Origin: Lineus longissimus | Lineage: Eukaryota > Nemertea > Pilidiophora > Heteronemertea > Lineidae | DNA length: 64,000 bases | Direction: 5' to 3' | NCBI RefSeq assembly: GCF_910592395.1 | Contig: NC_088326.1 | Span: 1,989,001-2,053,000, forward strand | Shown here: positions 47,515 through 62,155 of the stretch, one piece after another | How positions within the stretch are numbered: the stretch's first letter is position 1 | How the letters are laid out: every line of letters starts with the position of its first letter | Translations under genes and position numbers: made by a program | The notes under the pieces: generated by a model | What the model was told of the DNA's origin: nothing | Database searches by the model: none | Seen by the model: only the letters and a program-made list of their open reading frames with translations

Positions 47515-48989
47515 TCACGTGACTCTTGTCGTATTGGTTGGCGCCACTGTTGTCGTATTGTCCGTATCATGTTGCTTCAGTCCATCTTCCTGGATGGAAA
47601 TCCTAACTATCAGTGCCACTAGTATTCCAAACACTATCAACACAGTCAGCACAGTCATGACCTGCGCAAACCTGTTGGGCTCAATCAGATGTGAATAGTC
47701 ATCTTGTTTATGTTCCGTGGCGTCGATTGATAGGTCAATGGTTGAGGCGCCATCTTGTTTCTGAAAATGAGAAAGTGTTGGATTTTTGTTGTTGTTGTTG
47801 TGATTTGTTGTGGTTTTTTGGAGGGGTGGGGCTGGGGTGGAAGATTAACACGATGCATGATGCATGCTGCTTTATCTCGTGCTCGATAATCTGTGTATCT
47901 CTGAGCAAAAAAAGCTGATCGGTCACACTACTATCGCCTCCCCTAAAGGACCAATTGGCTATTAAGTAGGCGCAATTCCTTATCTAAGGACTTGGCCCAG
48001 GATCACGAGTTGAACCGAGTGAATCATGATGGGAATATTGGCGCACGCGCACTTACCGAATCTGCCCCGTCCTTCTCCTTGTCATCGTCTGTCTTTTTCC
48101 CTGTCAATATCTCCGGCAGACGACCCAAACTGAGGCTGAATTTCCTGGATTTTAGTCTCTCAAGAGGCGGAGTACGCGTCCCCTTTTTATTCGATGCGCC
48201 ATCTTGCGCATGTGCCGTGATAGCATCGCCATTTTGTATCAGATTATTACGGAAAAAGGAAAAAGACGATCGTCTGGGTTCTGGTGCAACGATTGACACA
48301 CTTTTCTTCGGAGGTTTTTCCTCTCCTCCCAATGGAAGTAAGAGTGTTTGGGATCCGGAGCTGGTAACAGATTCTGCAGGAGTCGATACAGATTCTCGTG
48401 AAGTCACTAGGCCTAATTTTGTTCCAGTTTCTTTCGATCCCGTTTCCTGCGACGCCACTATCGGTGAAGGTTCCTCTGACGTCACTAATTTTGACACAAA
48501 TTCTTGCGATGACTTTGAATTTTTCTCTGATTCCTGCGAAGATCCGAGCGTTGACCACGATGCCCCCGTGTGCAAGGGGAGAGCTTTGGGTAGGTCGAGG
48601 TCGACCCGTCTTGTTTTCACCTGGTTTGATACACATTCCTCTGACGTCAGCGGCTCAGACACACAAGTTTGTGACGTCACAGATTTCGAAATACTAAATA
48701 TCCCCGTATCATTAAGGATATCAGTATCGTCCGCGGTTGATACTTCCGATTTTGCTATGTAAGCCTCGTTTCCATTTCTATCTGATTGGACACTGAATAT
48801 ACTACGAGTCTTCAGTTTATCATATTCGATTTCCTCGTCCCCAGGTTTAATTTCATCAAATGAGATCGAGGTTGCGTCGTTGATACCTTCTGTTGCGTCT
48901 TCTAGGTCTGTTAATTCTGACTGAATTGCCTCGTTGTCGCTTTCATCCGGGTACACACGGCTGATGTAGGGTCGACTAAAGGCGTACTT
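47515..48989 (-). CDS. Acidic Ser/Thr-rich protein with C-terminal membrane anchor (last two exons)
   Basis: Minus-strand exons 48057-48989 and 47515-47760 join at phase 0 to give 392 residues ending at TGA. The large exon is acidic and Ser/Thr/Glu-rich, with degenerate VTS-(E/Q/R)E repeats (SVTSQTCVSE, LVTSEEPS, LVTSRESVS), and ends in a Lys/Arg- and Ser-rich part (RRSSFSFFR, LKSRKFSLSLGRLPEIL). The final exon carries one hydrophobic segment (VMTVLTVLIVFGILVALIV) about 30 residues from the C-terminus, followed by a Thr/Asn-rich end with NTT and NTT-like sites. It is probably disordered and membrane-anchored. The exon is entered cleanly at an AG (CTTTACAG), so upstream exons exist but were not found. 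Family not recognised. Confidence 0.78.
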
Positions 48990-49661
48990 CTGTAAAGAAA
49001 AGGAGTAAAAAAGTCCATTTACAAGCCTTACGGCGACAAAGTTCACAAAGTGACAGTGGACTCGTAACTCATGGCATGTATGGGCATCGTGAAGAACGAC
49101 TGTATGTTGCAAACCGTTGTTACTTCTTTAATGAGATCGATAAATTAACGGGTAACAAGGCGTAGGTACTTAGTCGTTCGTAAGGGTTGCTAAACCTCCC
49201 TATCACGGATCAACGATCGAACAGAAAAATCAATCAGTTAGTTGGTAGCTATAGAAATGTCAATGCTAATGCTAATCAATTTTGACGTTGGTTTTTGAGT
49301 GATAAGCGACTTGTGATATTTACACGACTCTTTTCCCCTTGATATAATTATTCGGGGCTTAGACCAATACCAGGGATGATGTATATGGTCTACGGTTCCA
49401 ATATAGCTTCCACAAATAGCCAAGTGGTCTAATATCATCTATCGACTGCATTATTTATTAATAGTTTCATGCAACGAGCTCCCTATCAAAAGTCTATTCG
49501 GTATTGAGAAGTGATAAATGGTGTTGACCCCTCCCTTCATTCGCTGGACGCGACTTTTGAGCGAATATAACTGACGAGTCTATGGCTTTTTCCGATGGTC
49601 GCTTTGGAATATTATAGTATAAACTCCCTCGAAGTTTCTCATCGCTTGTCCCGCGGAAGCT
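48990..49661. other. Region upstream of the visible acidic-protein exons
   Basis: This is probably intron of the minus-strand gene. No exon that joins at phase 0 to 48989 was identified, and no other feature is recognised. Confidence 0.4.
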
Positions 49662-51103
49662 TTTATTTATTTATTTATTTATTTATTATTAAAACCTCCA
49701 GTAAAGGAGAATCAAATATTTTACAGGTTTAAAACTACAATGTACAACCTAACAAGTTCAGTCAATACTTTACAAATTTAAAACTAAATGTACCGGGTAT
49801 AACCATGGAGGCATTATAAATATAAGTAATAAAATATAAAATTATAATGCCACCATGGTATAACCTAACAGATTGAATTAAAAAGCCCGTGTGAGCAATC
49901 TCACCATGATGTGCTCAGCCGAACCCCTCGTGTCGTACCCGCCGCTGAGGAGGAGACCGTGTAATGAGTCCACAATCCCATCCTCCGCAGCAGGAACAAC
50001 CGGACGGTCAGCCGAGCGACACCGAGGAGAGAACGCTAGGGAGGCGGGCGCCACACCGAGATCGAGCACAGAATCCAGAAGGGTGCCCTTTATGCACCCG
50101 GCACCAGAGGCCCACTTTGCCAAAAGAACACAGTTCAGGGCTCTGGCGGGGGAATCATGCCGGAAGATTCGTTTGAAGAGAGAACACTTTGAATCATTGA
50201 TGCTGTTGCTAATACTTTCAATTCCAAGGGCTTCCAGTAGCTTGGAATGATGGCTTCTCTTAGGAAGACCCAAGAGGCGTTTAACTTGGTTGCTCTGGAA
50301 TCTTTCGAGAATTTGCCTCTCCAAACTACGCAAATATAAAAAGTGACAACCATATGTAAGAATGGGTCGGACAGTACTGTTCCAAAAAAACGTTTTTACC
50401 TCACTAGATAAACCTGGATAACACATCCCGTTCTGGAGTAAGCCGTAAACTCTACAGCGTGCGGCCGAGACCCTTCTCTCGACATGAGAGCCCCCCGTAA
50501 GACCAGCAGTAAAGTTGACTCCAAGGATCTCAGCTTGTTCTACATTTAAAATCTGATCGGGACCTAGCAGCCAAGCAGGGCTCTGCTCAAATTTGTTAGC
50601 CCCAAAAATTACACACCGTGTTTTGGCTATTCCAAAGGTGAAACGCCATCTATCAGCGTAGACGAAACACATGTCAATAAGAGCCTGTAAACCAGGGATA
50701 GTGGCAGCCAGCAGTGTCACATCATCAGCAAATGCAAAATTGTTAAAAATATGTTTAGCTATACATAGCCCATGCTCTGACTTCGAAAGATCAGACAAGA
50801 GATCATCAAGGAACATAATGAAAAAGATAGGTGACAACAGGCTACCTTGACGGATACCTCTAGTTACCTGAAAGTAGTCACTAAATTGCCCGTTCCATTT
50901 AACCGTGGCTTTTAAATTAATGTACCATGAATACAGGAAGAGCCAGTGGCACAGAGGAATTCTATGTATCAACTTGTAAAAAAGGCCATCGTGCCAGACC
51001 TTGTCAAAACATTTGTGTGCATCAAGACTACGAATCCCCGAAGCGTGAACGCGGCCACCTATCCCATTGTTCGTTGCCCTGATCGCGTGGTCAAACAATC
51101 GTA
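49662..51103 (-). mobile_element. 5'-truncated LINE (non-LTR retrotransposon), fragment A
   Basis: An uninterrupted minus-strand frame (49878-51098, 406 codons) encodes the middle and C-terminal part of a reverse transcriptase. It has DAHKCFDKVWHDGL, the GIRQGSLLSPIFF motif, the catalytic FADDVTLL box, then the thumb and C-terminal region with YGCHFLYL and KRLLGLPKRSHHSKLLEALG. No endonuclease domain is present, so the copy is 5' truncated. The 3' end, on the plus strand at 49662-49690, is an ATTT repeat (AAAT on the element strand). The clade within CR1/Jockey-like LINEs is not certain. Confidence 0.9.
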
Positions 51104-51106
51104 TAT

Positions 51107-52385
51107 ATATGGGCGTTTGCAGATGATGTCACTCTGTTTATTTTTTACTACTACTGGATTACAGGCACTTGTTAATGTCTGAGTAAACTATTCCATTGAA
51201 TGGCGTTTCAAATTCAATACTGTAAAATCCCAGTGTTTGATTATTGGGAAACATGATTTCAAGGAGGAGCCAAGTTGGTTAATGTATGGCACTCCTCTGC
51301 AGAACTCTAAACAGCTGGATGTGCTAGGAGTCCGATTTAATAATGGCCGGGTCTATTTGGCAAGCCGCTCGCCGAACAGGCATCTTTTTTTGTCCTGTTT
51401 GGAGAGCCGCTTGCCAAACAGCACTAAAAAGCCACCCTGTTCGGCCAGCCGGGCTTGCCAAACAGGTAAAAAATCTACCCTGTTTGGCAAGCTGGAGACT
51501 TTACTTTAATATTAATGAGTTCGGCTCTCCATTCAGGACAAGAAAAAGTCGCTGTTTGGTAAGCCGGGCTAGCCAAGTAGTCACTTCCTTTAAATAATAA
51601 TGGTTGTGGCAAAGATCATGTTGATCAAAGGTTAAGGAAATGTAGAGGAGCTTTTTATGCCAATACTGAGAATGGTTTGTGTTACCATGGACTGTTGACT
51701 GAAGCGAAGGTGTATCTTTGGCGCACACTGTGCGCCCCAATCTTAATATTTGGGTGTGACACTATATGTCTGACTAACGGTCAAATCAGTAACATGAATG
51801 TACTACAGGGCAATCTGATTAAACAAACTTTAGGCCTTAGTAGAAGATGCCGGACGACATACCTGTTAAGAGCCTTGGGCATCCCAAATATATCGGACCT
51901 ATTACTACAAAGACAATGTAACCTGTTTAGACGCATGGTGCGGGTTGAATCTACTTGCTCAAGGTTTTATCGGACCCTTCTGTCCAGATCTATCTTAACT
52001 GGTGCTGTTTGCCCCAGAACGTTGCTGGTGCGTATTCTAAAAGCGGGTGTTTCCCCAGTGGACATTTTATTTATCAGGGGTGGGGAGGAGAGAGCGGGAG
52101 AGCCCGCGCCCATGTCTGACGGAGTCGTGGACTCTCTTCGATCTCTCCTCCGCTCCCCTACTTACAATAATGGGGGAACTGAGTTGGCCCTGACCAGGCT
52201 CTTACTGAAGAGTTTTTAAATTTCATTATACACAATGTATATCTTTTATGTATATGGCCCTGGCCAGGCCTTTGCTCAAGTGATTTTGATTATGTACTGA
52301 TAAGTTTAAACTACTATGTACTGTCTTTGAATGTACTTGTATATTTCTTTTCCCCAATTATGGGGGTGCAATAAATATTATCATT
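51107..52385 (+). mobile_element. 5'-truncated, decayed LINE, fragment B, in opposite orientation
   Basis: It begins near the FADDVTLF box (around 51110) in one frame and shifts frame soon after. It continues with QCLIIGKHDFKEEPSW and LDVLGVRFNNG, and, after an insertion (51347-51594), CGKDHVDQRLRKCRG. From there an open frame runs to the stop at 52219 (ILIFGCDTICL, LGLSRRCRTTYLLRALGIPN, VVDSLRSLL). It is related to, but clearly diverged from, fragment A. The 3' end has AATAAATATTATCATTATC near 52370-52385, a short repeat tail typical of LINE ends. Confidence 0.87.
51338..51603 (+). mobile_element. Palindrome-rich 248-bp element inserted in LINE fragment B with 9-bp target-site duplication
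   Basis: TAATAATGG occurs at 51338-51346 and 51595-51603. Removing one copy plus the 248 bp between restores the LINE reading frame exactly (VLGVRFNNG then CGKDHVDQ). The inserted DNA contains repeated half-sites TTTGGCAAGC and GCTTGCCAAA arranged as hairpins. The clearest is CCTGTTCGGCCAGCC / GGGCTTGCCAAACAGG around 51437-51467. Others lie near 51356-51380, 51394-51421 and 51551-51577. There is no coding frame and no long terminal inverted repeat. Confidence 0.85.
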
Positions 52386-55300
52386 ATCATTGGCGTTCGC
52401 GTCGTTGTTTCGGGAGCTTTGCGAAAACTCACGATTGAAATCTACCCAATACATATACGTCTTTGACTGTTATTTTCGTGTGACTGCAAACTATGGACTC
52501 ACAGTTTCCATGCAGTGTATATAAGCATTTATGGGCTGTCCAGCTGCCTGCCTCGTCTATGTTCAATTACCACGCAAATAACGCTGATTGTCCAGGTCAC
52601 GTAATGAATAATCCATGAATCGACCGACTCTAATCAGCTGTGGCAATGTAATGAAAATAGAACTCCTTCATTGCAATTATACAAGGCAATGTTTATGTTG
52701 CTGTTGGCTGACTGTAAACAGTGACATTTCGACGCTTATTTCTCAACATTTTATTTTGTGGAGTACGGAATATTGTTCGCAATTATCATTTTTGCGAAAT
52801 TTGGCGGTTAAATTATTTCATCGAGAACTGCTTAACCTCTACGCAATGGTAATATATCGATGTCTCTTCCTAGCACGGAGAATCAGCGCCGGCATCGCCT
52901 ACAATGTGGCAGAAATTTTGCGGTTTTTTCTTTTCGGAAATCAAAGTTATTCGTGAAGATCAAAACGCGGCTTGCCAAAATGTGGTGGAATGCAGTCTAC
53001 TTACAAGATTCAATCGTTTCATCCCAGAGGAGTATTTCATCCTGTCCAAACTTGTTCCGACCGGCAGCTATACTTTTCAATTGGAGCTATCAGACTGCAG
53101 ACATCAGGTTCCGCGCCTCGTGTTGACATGTATCGCAAAAATACGTTTTCCCGGTTTCCCAATGTTCTCCAGGACAATATATGTTATTTATAATATACAA
53201 AATTTATACTGGTTCCCGTGAGTTCTGCGCGATATCCTGCAGCACTACCCGCCACATGTTACACTGCACAACCTTTGTCAAACGATGTACACCGCTTGGA
53301 GAACTTTCCGTATTTACAATAAGACAGTCCAATATTGAGACGGTCCTGCCATAAAGTTCCACATGATCCTGCAACGACATCCCAGCCATCGCCAAACTGG
53401 GAAGCGATATCCTACACCACTGGGTATACTTTTCGTTTTTAGGATATTTGAGACGGCTTGGCGTTCAACACAATGTCCCGCGGCCTGCAGTGCTCTCCTT
53501 GCGTCACCGACAAAACTTCCGTCAACGTGCCGGTTTTCCGGAATTCTTCACAATGTTCTACGTACAGCCTATCCACGACTGACATGACTGACAAAGTCCA
53601 CGGTTCTCCTGTTTCATGATATCCTACACCACTGGGAAAACTATTTGAACTCCATGTATTTGCGATACGACGGTCGTGTTGGTACAGCTACTTCTGTGTT
53701 CACCAGTACTCACTTAATTCTCAAAGAGCTTTCACAGTGTTACAGTGTTATACGCTGTACGCGCCTTTGAGCTGACTGCTTGGTATTCAAACAACAGCAA
53801 TCTCAGAGTCCCCTCGCGCTGTTACTGCCTGCCTTCAGTAATCAATAAAGTATTGTCTTCCCCAGAGTCCTATGTCAATTTCCTACTTCCGCCGGAAGTT
53901 GGCAGACCTTTTAGACGTCGGAATATTAATTTAGTCGGCGTTGCTTGTATTTTTTTCGTTGGTTTTGCATGCCACTATTAAAAACGACGAAGTATTGAGT
54001 CCGTGTATCTGTAAATAACAATTCATTCGAATATATGCGCAAATTTATTTGGAGACACTCGTAACAGGCTTTCGTATTTCCGGTGAGAAGAATCTGGGAA
54101 GTCTGGGAAATCTTCTTCAATAACAAACAATGTTGGCTAATTCCGGTGTACATCCATAGGTTGTAGCAAAATACTCATCGGAATTTTGGCGAGTTCTATA
54201 CGGAGTATTGCATTGGTCAAAACGGCTGGAAGTTGCACCAAATTCCGCTTTTGGAGGTCCTTTAATTGCAGACTTTACATGTACCTAATCCTCCATCCGC
54301 AGGTAGTTTGAGAGTCGCAAGTGTCGACGAGTTCTTATGACCACGAAGCCAAGACCTATCCTCTATACTTTCATGTCCCTCGTAATCGATTGCGATTACG
54401 GTCAGTCGGAGTTGCTAGCCGGCCGTGATAAGCTAAATAATATTAGCATGTCTCATTTCGGATTATTTACCTCGGCTATCGATCACAAACTGTGGTCACC
54501 CAGTTCCTGGCCATATCTAAAAGGCCAGACTCATTCGTTCAAAATTAGAAATTCGAACATGATTTTGAGAAGTTCTTATGATAGGACTCTGTCTCTGAAT
54601 CAGTTGGAAAATGTTATTCCTGATTTTGTATTCGGTTACGCGTGTGCGCATTGATAAGTGACGTATATCAAGCAGTAAACAAGACATTCATGCGGATGAA
54701 TATCCGTACACAGAATATGGAAATTTTGTCCGAATTTATGCATGCCGACCTGTTGTCGGTGTTGATTCAATTTTTTCAAATGAGTATTGTGAAAATATGC
54801 TGTTTTGTAGACTGATATTTAAATAACAAACAAGTTTAATCGAATTTGCATGTGTGATAACTGCAATATGGTCATTCTTATTTTTCGTTGTCTGCAGGAC
54901 ACATGGCTACAACGTAAGCCTACATGACCGAACCACGCCTTTGCAACTGAACCCGGAAGATCTCAGATCTAAAAAAAACCTATTGCCTTTCTACTGCTTT
55001 CCTACTGCCTATCTATAGCTCACCTTGATGTCCGATTCCGACTCTATTTTACTTCCCGATATCGTCCGAACCAACATCATCCAAATATCCAGCAAAACAG
55101 TAAAAAGTTTGTAAATGTTTGTTTACATCATGACGTCATGGATGGCACATTTTGACGGATATTACACTGTCAACGTGACACGTGAATGTGCCAAATCAAT
55201 GTTCCAGGTTCGTTGTAACAAAATTAAATTCAACACCTTTCTCAAGCAGGATCTATATGGCCAATCACAAGCTCTATGTCATAACTGTTCGGCTGAGGAA

Positions 55301-56513
55301 GCAGGAATGAGTGCTTCTGATTTGTTGATAGCTGAGGTCAGCTGATATCATCTGGCGATCTCTTTTGGGCACTATACTGTCAAAGGTCATAGATTTCTGT
55401 TGACGAAATATTCACACCAGATTAATTTCCTCTGCTTGTGATGAAATTACTTTCATTTATTCTCGGACAATAATGCACCATGTGATGACTTCAACGGCAG
55501 CACTTGTATGGAGACTGGCCTGCCTGGCTATGATAAGGAACGCATTGAATGGCGTTCGATTTACAATACGTATATTCCATCCTTTCTGTGGTACAAATTA
55601 ATATATCAGGCAGTCACGGGTCAACCAGTCACTTGATCACCTGGAGGAGACGACAGGCTTCTGAGTAAGCACTGGGGGTAATTTGGTTGACTCGAATGCC
55701 CGGATTAATCAAGGAAGTTGAGTCGGCCTATACTTCATCACGCACCTCACAGCGAGAACTCGTGATATTCGGGTGGTCGATTGCTCCGTTCAGCAGACGT
55801 AGCTATTCCCAAAAGGTTGTTCATTACACATTCCCAAGCAAATTTTGCCGGAAGTCTATCCATAAATACCTTCTCTTGATCGGTTCAATTCTGAGGCTGT
55901 AGCCTACCGATGAAGGAGGGCCTCTGATTGGCCAATATGACAGAAAGTGCGCTCCGGATTGAGCTTATGTCGGTCGAGGGCAGCGGCGTATTGGAAAAAA
56001 AAACAGAGTCTTATGTGTCAAATGTTTATTATTGCATTGTCTTTGCCACACAAAAAAATTAAAAAACAATCTCGAGCGTCTTCGCAATGGAAAGTATGGA
56101 TTAAATTCTTTGCTTTGAACATCGCAGAAAGGAATGCCCTTCTTTGCTAAGGGACAGTTTTTTGAATCAGTATCGTGCGGTTTGCGACCCCTCCTGGAGA
56201 ATGTCCGACAGGATGTCTGACTCCGACAGGCAGGTTTGCGTGATTCTGATTGGACAATAATGAAAGGCGGAAATTGCCCACATGCAGATGAGGTTATTAT
56301 GAACACTGGGCGGGGGAGAGTGTAAACACATTTGGTAAATCATATCTTAAATATGTACATAATGTTTGTTTTTTTTCTTCTGACATTTTTCCTATGATAT
56401 TTTCTAAGTAAAATAAATTTCAACAAACATTTCACGGCACAGATAATTACAAAAACGGTGGGATCATGTTCCAAAATGGCGATCCGGTCGTAAGAAGCGC
56501 TACCTAACGGCCA
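52386..56513. other. Intergenic region without confident genes
   Basis: Only short, overlapping frames are present. A motif GATATCCT.CA..ACT recurs at about 53230, 53407 and 53617. CATGACGTCATG, a CRE-like palindrome, lies near 55130. The region 53.7-56.5 kb shows no repeats or coding structure that I can recognise. Confidence 0.4.
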
Positions 56514-59751
<3,238 letters not shown>

Positions 59752-62125
59752 GATGCTGATTTAAGTCTCACTGCAAAAGATACGAGATGACCAGTGGCAA
59801 ATGTCTTCTAAGGAGCAATGTCAAAATTATTGATTCCAACAACCAAACGAGCGCTGTTCTTCTCTCCTTGGATAAAGTCTGCAGTACGGAGATTGTGAAA
59901 ACACATCCATACTGGTGACTGAGACCACGCATCAGAAATTCAAATTCATTTTCTTCCATACAACCAAGGTACAACCTATAGGCTCGCGCAATGCATTACT
60001 CGTGTGCCTTGACTCGTGTGTAACATGATTTGTCATACATGTATATCGGTATACGCATCATTGTCACAAAATGGATAGGAGGCCGATCCCCACACCAATT
60101 ATTGGGACGTTTCTCTCTGTGTTCCAATCATCAGGTGATCGATTCCGCCAGTAGTCTATCGATTGAATATAGAGGGAAAGCGGATATATATCGGTCTCAA
60201 TAAAGAACATTACACCGGCAACGCTTTGACTAAATTTCGACTTGACCAAGTAAATTATCTCCGGCGACAATCATGCCAGTCTATACTGACAATGATGAAG
60301 GATAGCCTCTTCTGTCTCTATGAAAAATGGGTGACATTGGATTAAAATAAATGGGGACACCTTTTTAAAAGCATAGCTAGATCATTTCAACAAGTAATGG
60401 ATTCAGATGAATACGACTCTATACGCAAACTATCGTGGCGTATTGCTCAATATTAGTGTGTACAAGTACAGTATTGTGAAAGAACATAATGAATAGATTG
60501 TGATATTCATTCTGAGCCAGTTCTAAATGATTGCACAAGTAGGTCGAAATTTAAACACCAAATAGCCAACTACCTCTTTCGGGACAACTTTCGGGACAAC
60601 TGCTAAACAGTCAGAAATTATCAGAGTCGAATCCGCGGCCTCCTTAACCATATTATATATACCGTGAATCCACGCACAAGTATCTTATTCCTTATATCAG
60701 ATCCTTCCAGTGCGTACTTCCCCACCTCCCCATCACCTTACCCATGTTAGTTTTTTGCTCATAATTATCGTTTACCCTAAAATCAAGTGCAGAAGAAGAA
60801 TTAAGATCTACACGAAGTGAGCTTTGGTGGGCGTGTGAGTTTTAGCGTGCCTGTCCCCGACCCTTTTCGACCGAGTAAGCTACTATACGCTCCAACTCCT
60901 CTCTCGACCCGAATTCAAGCGACCTTTGACTCAAAACCCCAACACACAATCAGGTAAGAGGAATAGCTGCTTTAACTATACCAATATGGTACGATGTAGC
61001 TCTTTGGCTTGACTACAAACCCATCGCAGACCATACATACAGACCAATTGATACCTGACGACGCATTCGCCGATTTTACTATAGACAATCTTTGAGAATA
61101 ACTCTGTGTCAACAATCGCGCTGGGCATCGCGTGGTCAATTCAAAATTGAACGCTGGGCGCTCGAGTCCTTCCGATTATGCTTGCCTGCTTGGTGTCACT
61201 TTAAAGCCACGTATCATTTACATCTGGTGTTCGAACTTCTTATTGCTGCAACGCATGACTCAGAAAATATTCTTTCTATAACAATGAATGAAACGTGAAT
61301 AGCGGAGAGGCACTGGGGAAATGCCTGATTTCGAAGAAATCTCCTGAACTGAACGGGACAAAGGTCATTGCGAACTCATTCGGGTCTGAATGGCGGCTGG
61401 TCGACTCCACGCGACAAGGATGACGCAATCTGTCTTCCTGTCCTATCGGCGATAAGACAGATCAGCGAAACACTTAAAAGCAACATTTGGCCCACAGTTA
61501 GATGTCGAGTTGCCACACTATTTGGAAAGGGCTAAAAAAAGTAAAATATCTTAACATACCTCAAAAACAATCGGATTAAACAAAACTTCGTCTCTACCTC
61601 TGCGCGGTCTCCGACGAAAAGGTCGATCACGGAATTTCACCGAAGCATCAGCATAGGCCTACGCTTGCTAACCAGCTATTATGCGCCTATTCATGATACA
61701 TGTATTTATTTTGTATAGACGCTTAAGCCCGTAAATGACGCTTAGATCTTTTGCTGATATGTCTGACACGCCTATTTCTCGATACGTTTTGTATCATTGA
61801 CATTCGCAATGAAGAGATTGTCCTGATTGTGACTGAGCGCGTCCATGCGTAGAGTTTTATAATGAGTGCGAAATAAACCCTCGTACAACAGAATCAGACT
61901 GGTCGCGTGACATTTTTCATTGAAATGAGATATCAACCCCACTGCCAATATAAATACGCAGACCACGAAAATAGTAATGTTTTTCGAAAACCACGCGTCT
62001 TGACGAATGATGTGAGAAGTGACGTGATATACGTCATGACGTCACGACGCCTAATGAGTTATCGCCACGGCGACGTCAGAAACACCTCGAAGCCGCCGCG
62101 ACTGGGCGTGGCTGTTGCAATATCC
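59752..62125. other. 5' flank and probable 5'-UTR intron of eEF1A; upstream flank of the Cys-Pro protein gene
   Basis: A minus-strand acceptor (CTTTTGCAG) at 59771 places a splice junction 19 bases before the eEF1A ATG, so a noncoding first exon lies further up, as is common for eEF1A. I could not fix its position. A perfect plus-strand donor CAG|GTAAGA at about 60953 might end an untranslated exon of the next gene. The rest is AT-rich without recognised elements, apart from the CRE cluster at 62020-62078. Confidence 0.4.
62020..62078 (+). promoter_or_regulatory. CRE/ATF-like site cluster upstream of the Cys-Pro membrane protein gene
   Basis: TGACGT at 62020-62025, ACGTCA at 62031-62036, the full palindrome TGACGTCA at 62037-62044 and ACGTCA at 62073-62078 lie within 59 bp, ending about 50-80 bp before the candidate start codons. 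Such sites bind CREB/ATF-family bZIP factors. Their use here is inference. Confidence 0.5.
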
Positions 62126-62155
62126 ATGCCAAAAGCCGCAACAACAACGAAAACT

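Noticed and set aside
48024..48762. 256-codon plus-strand open frame
   Set aside because: It is the antisense shadow of the minus-strand acidic-protein exon, which has proper splice sites and continues into a membrane anchor.
49662..52385. Single LINE with twin-priming inversion
   Set aside because: Both pieces cover the same protein region and have separate 3' ends and diverged sequences, so they are two elements.
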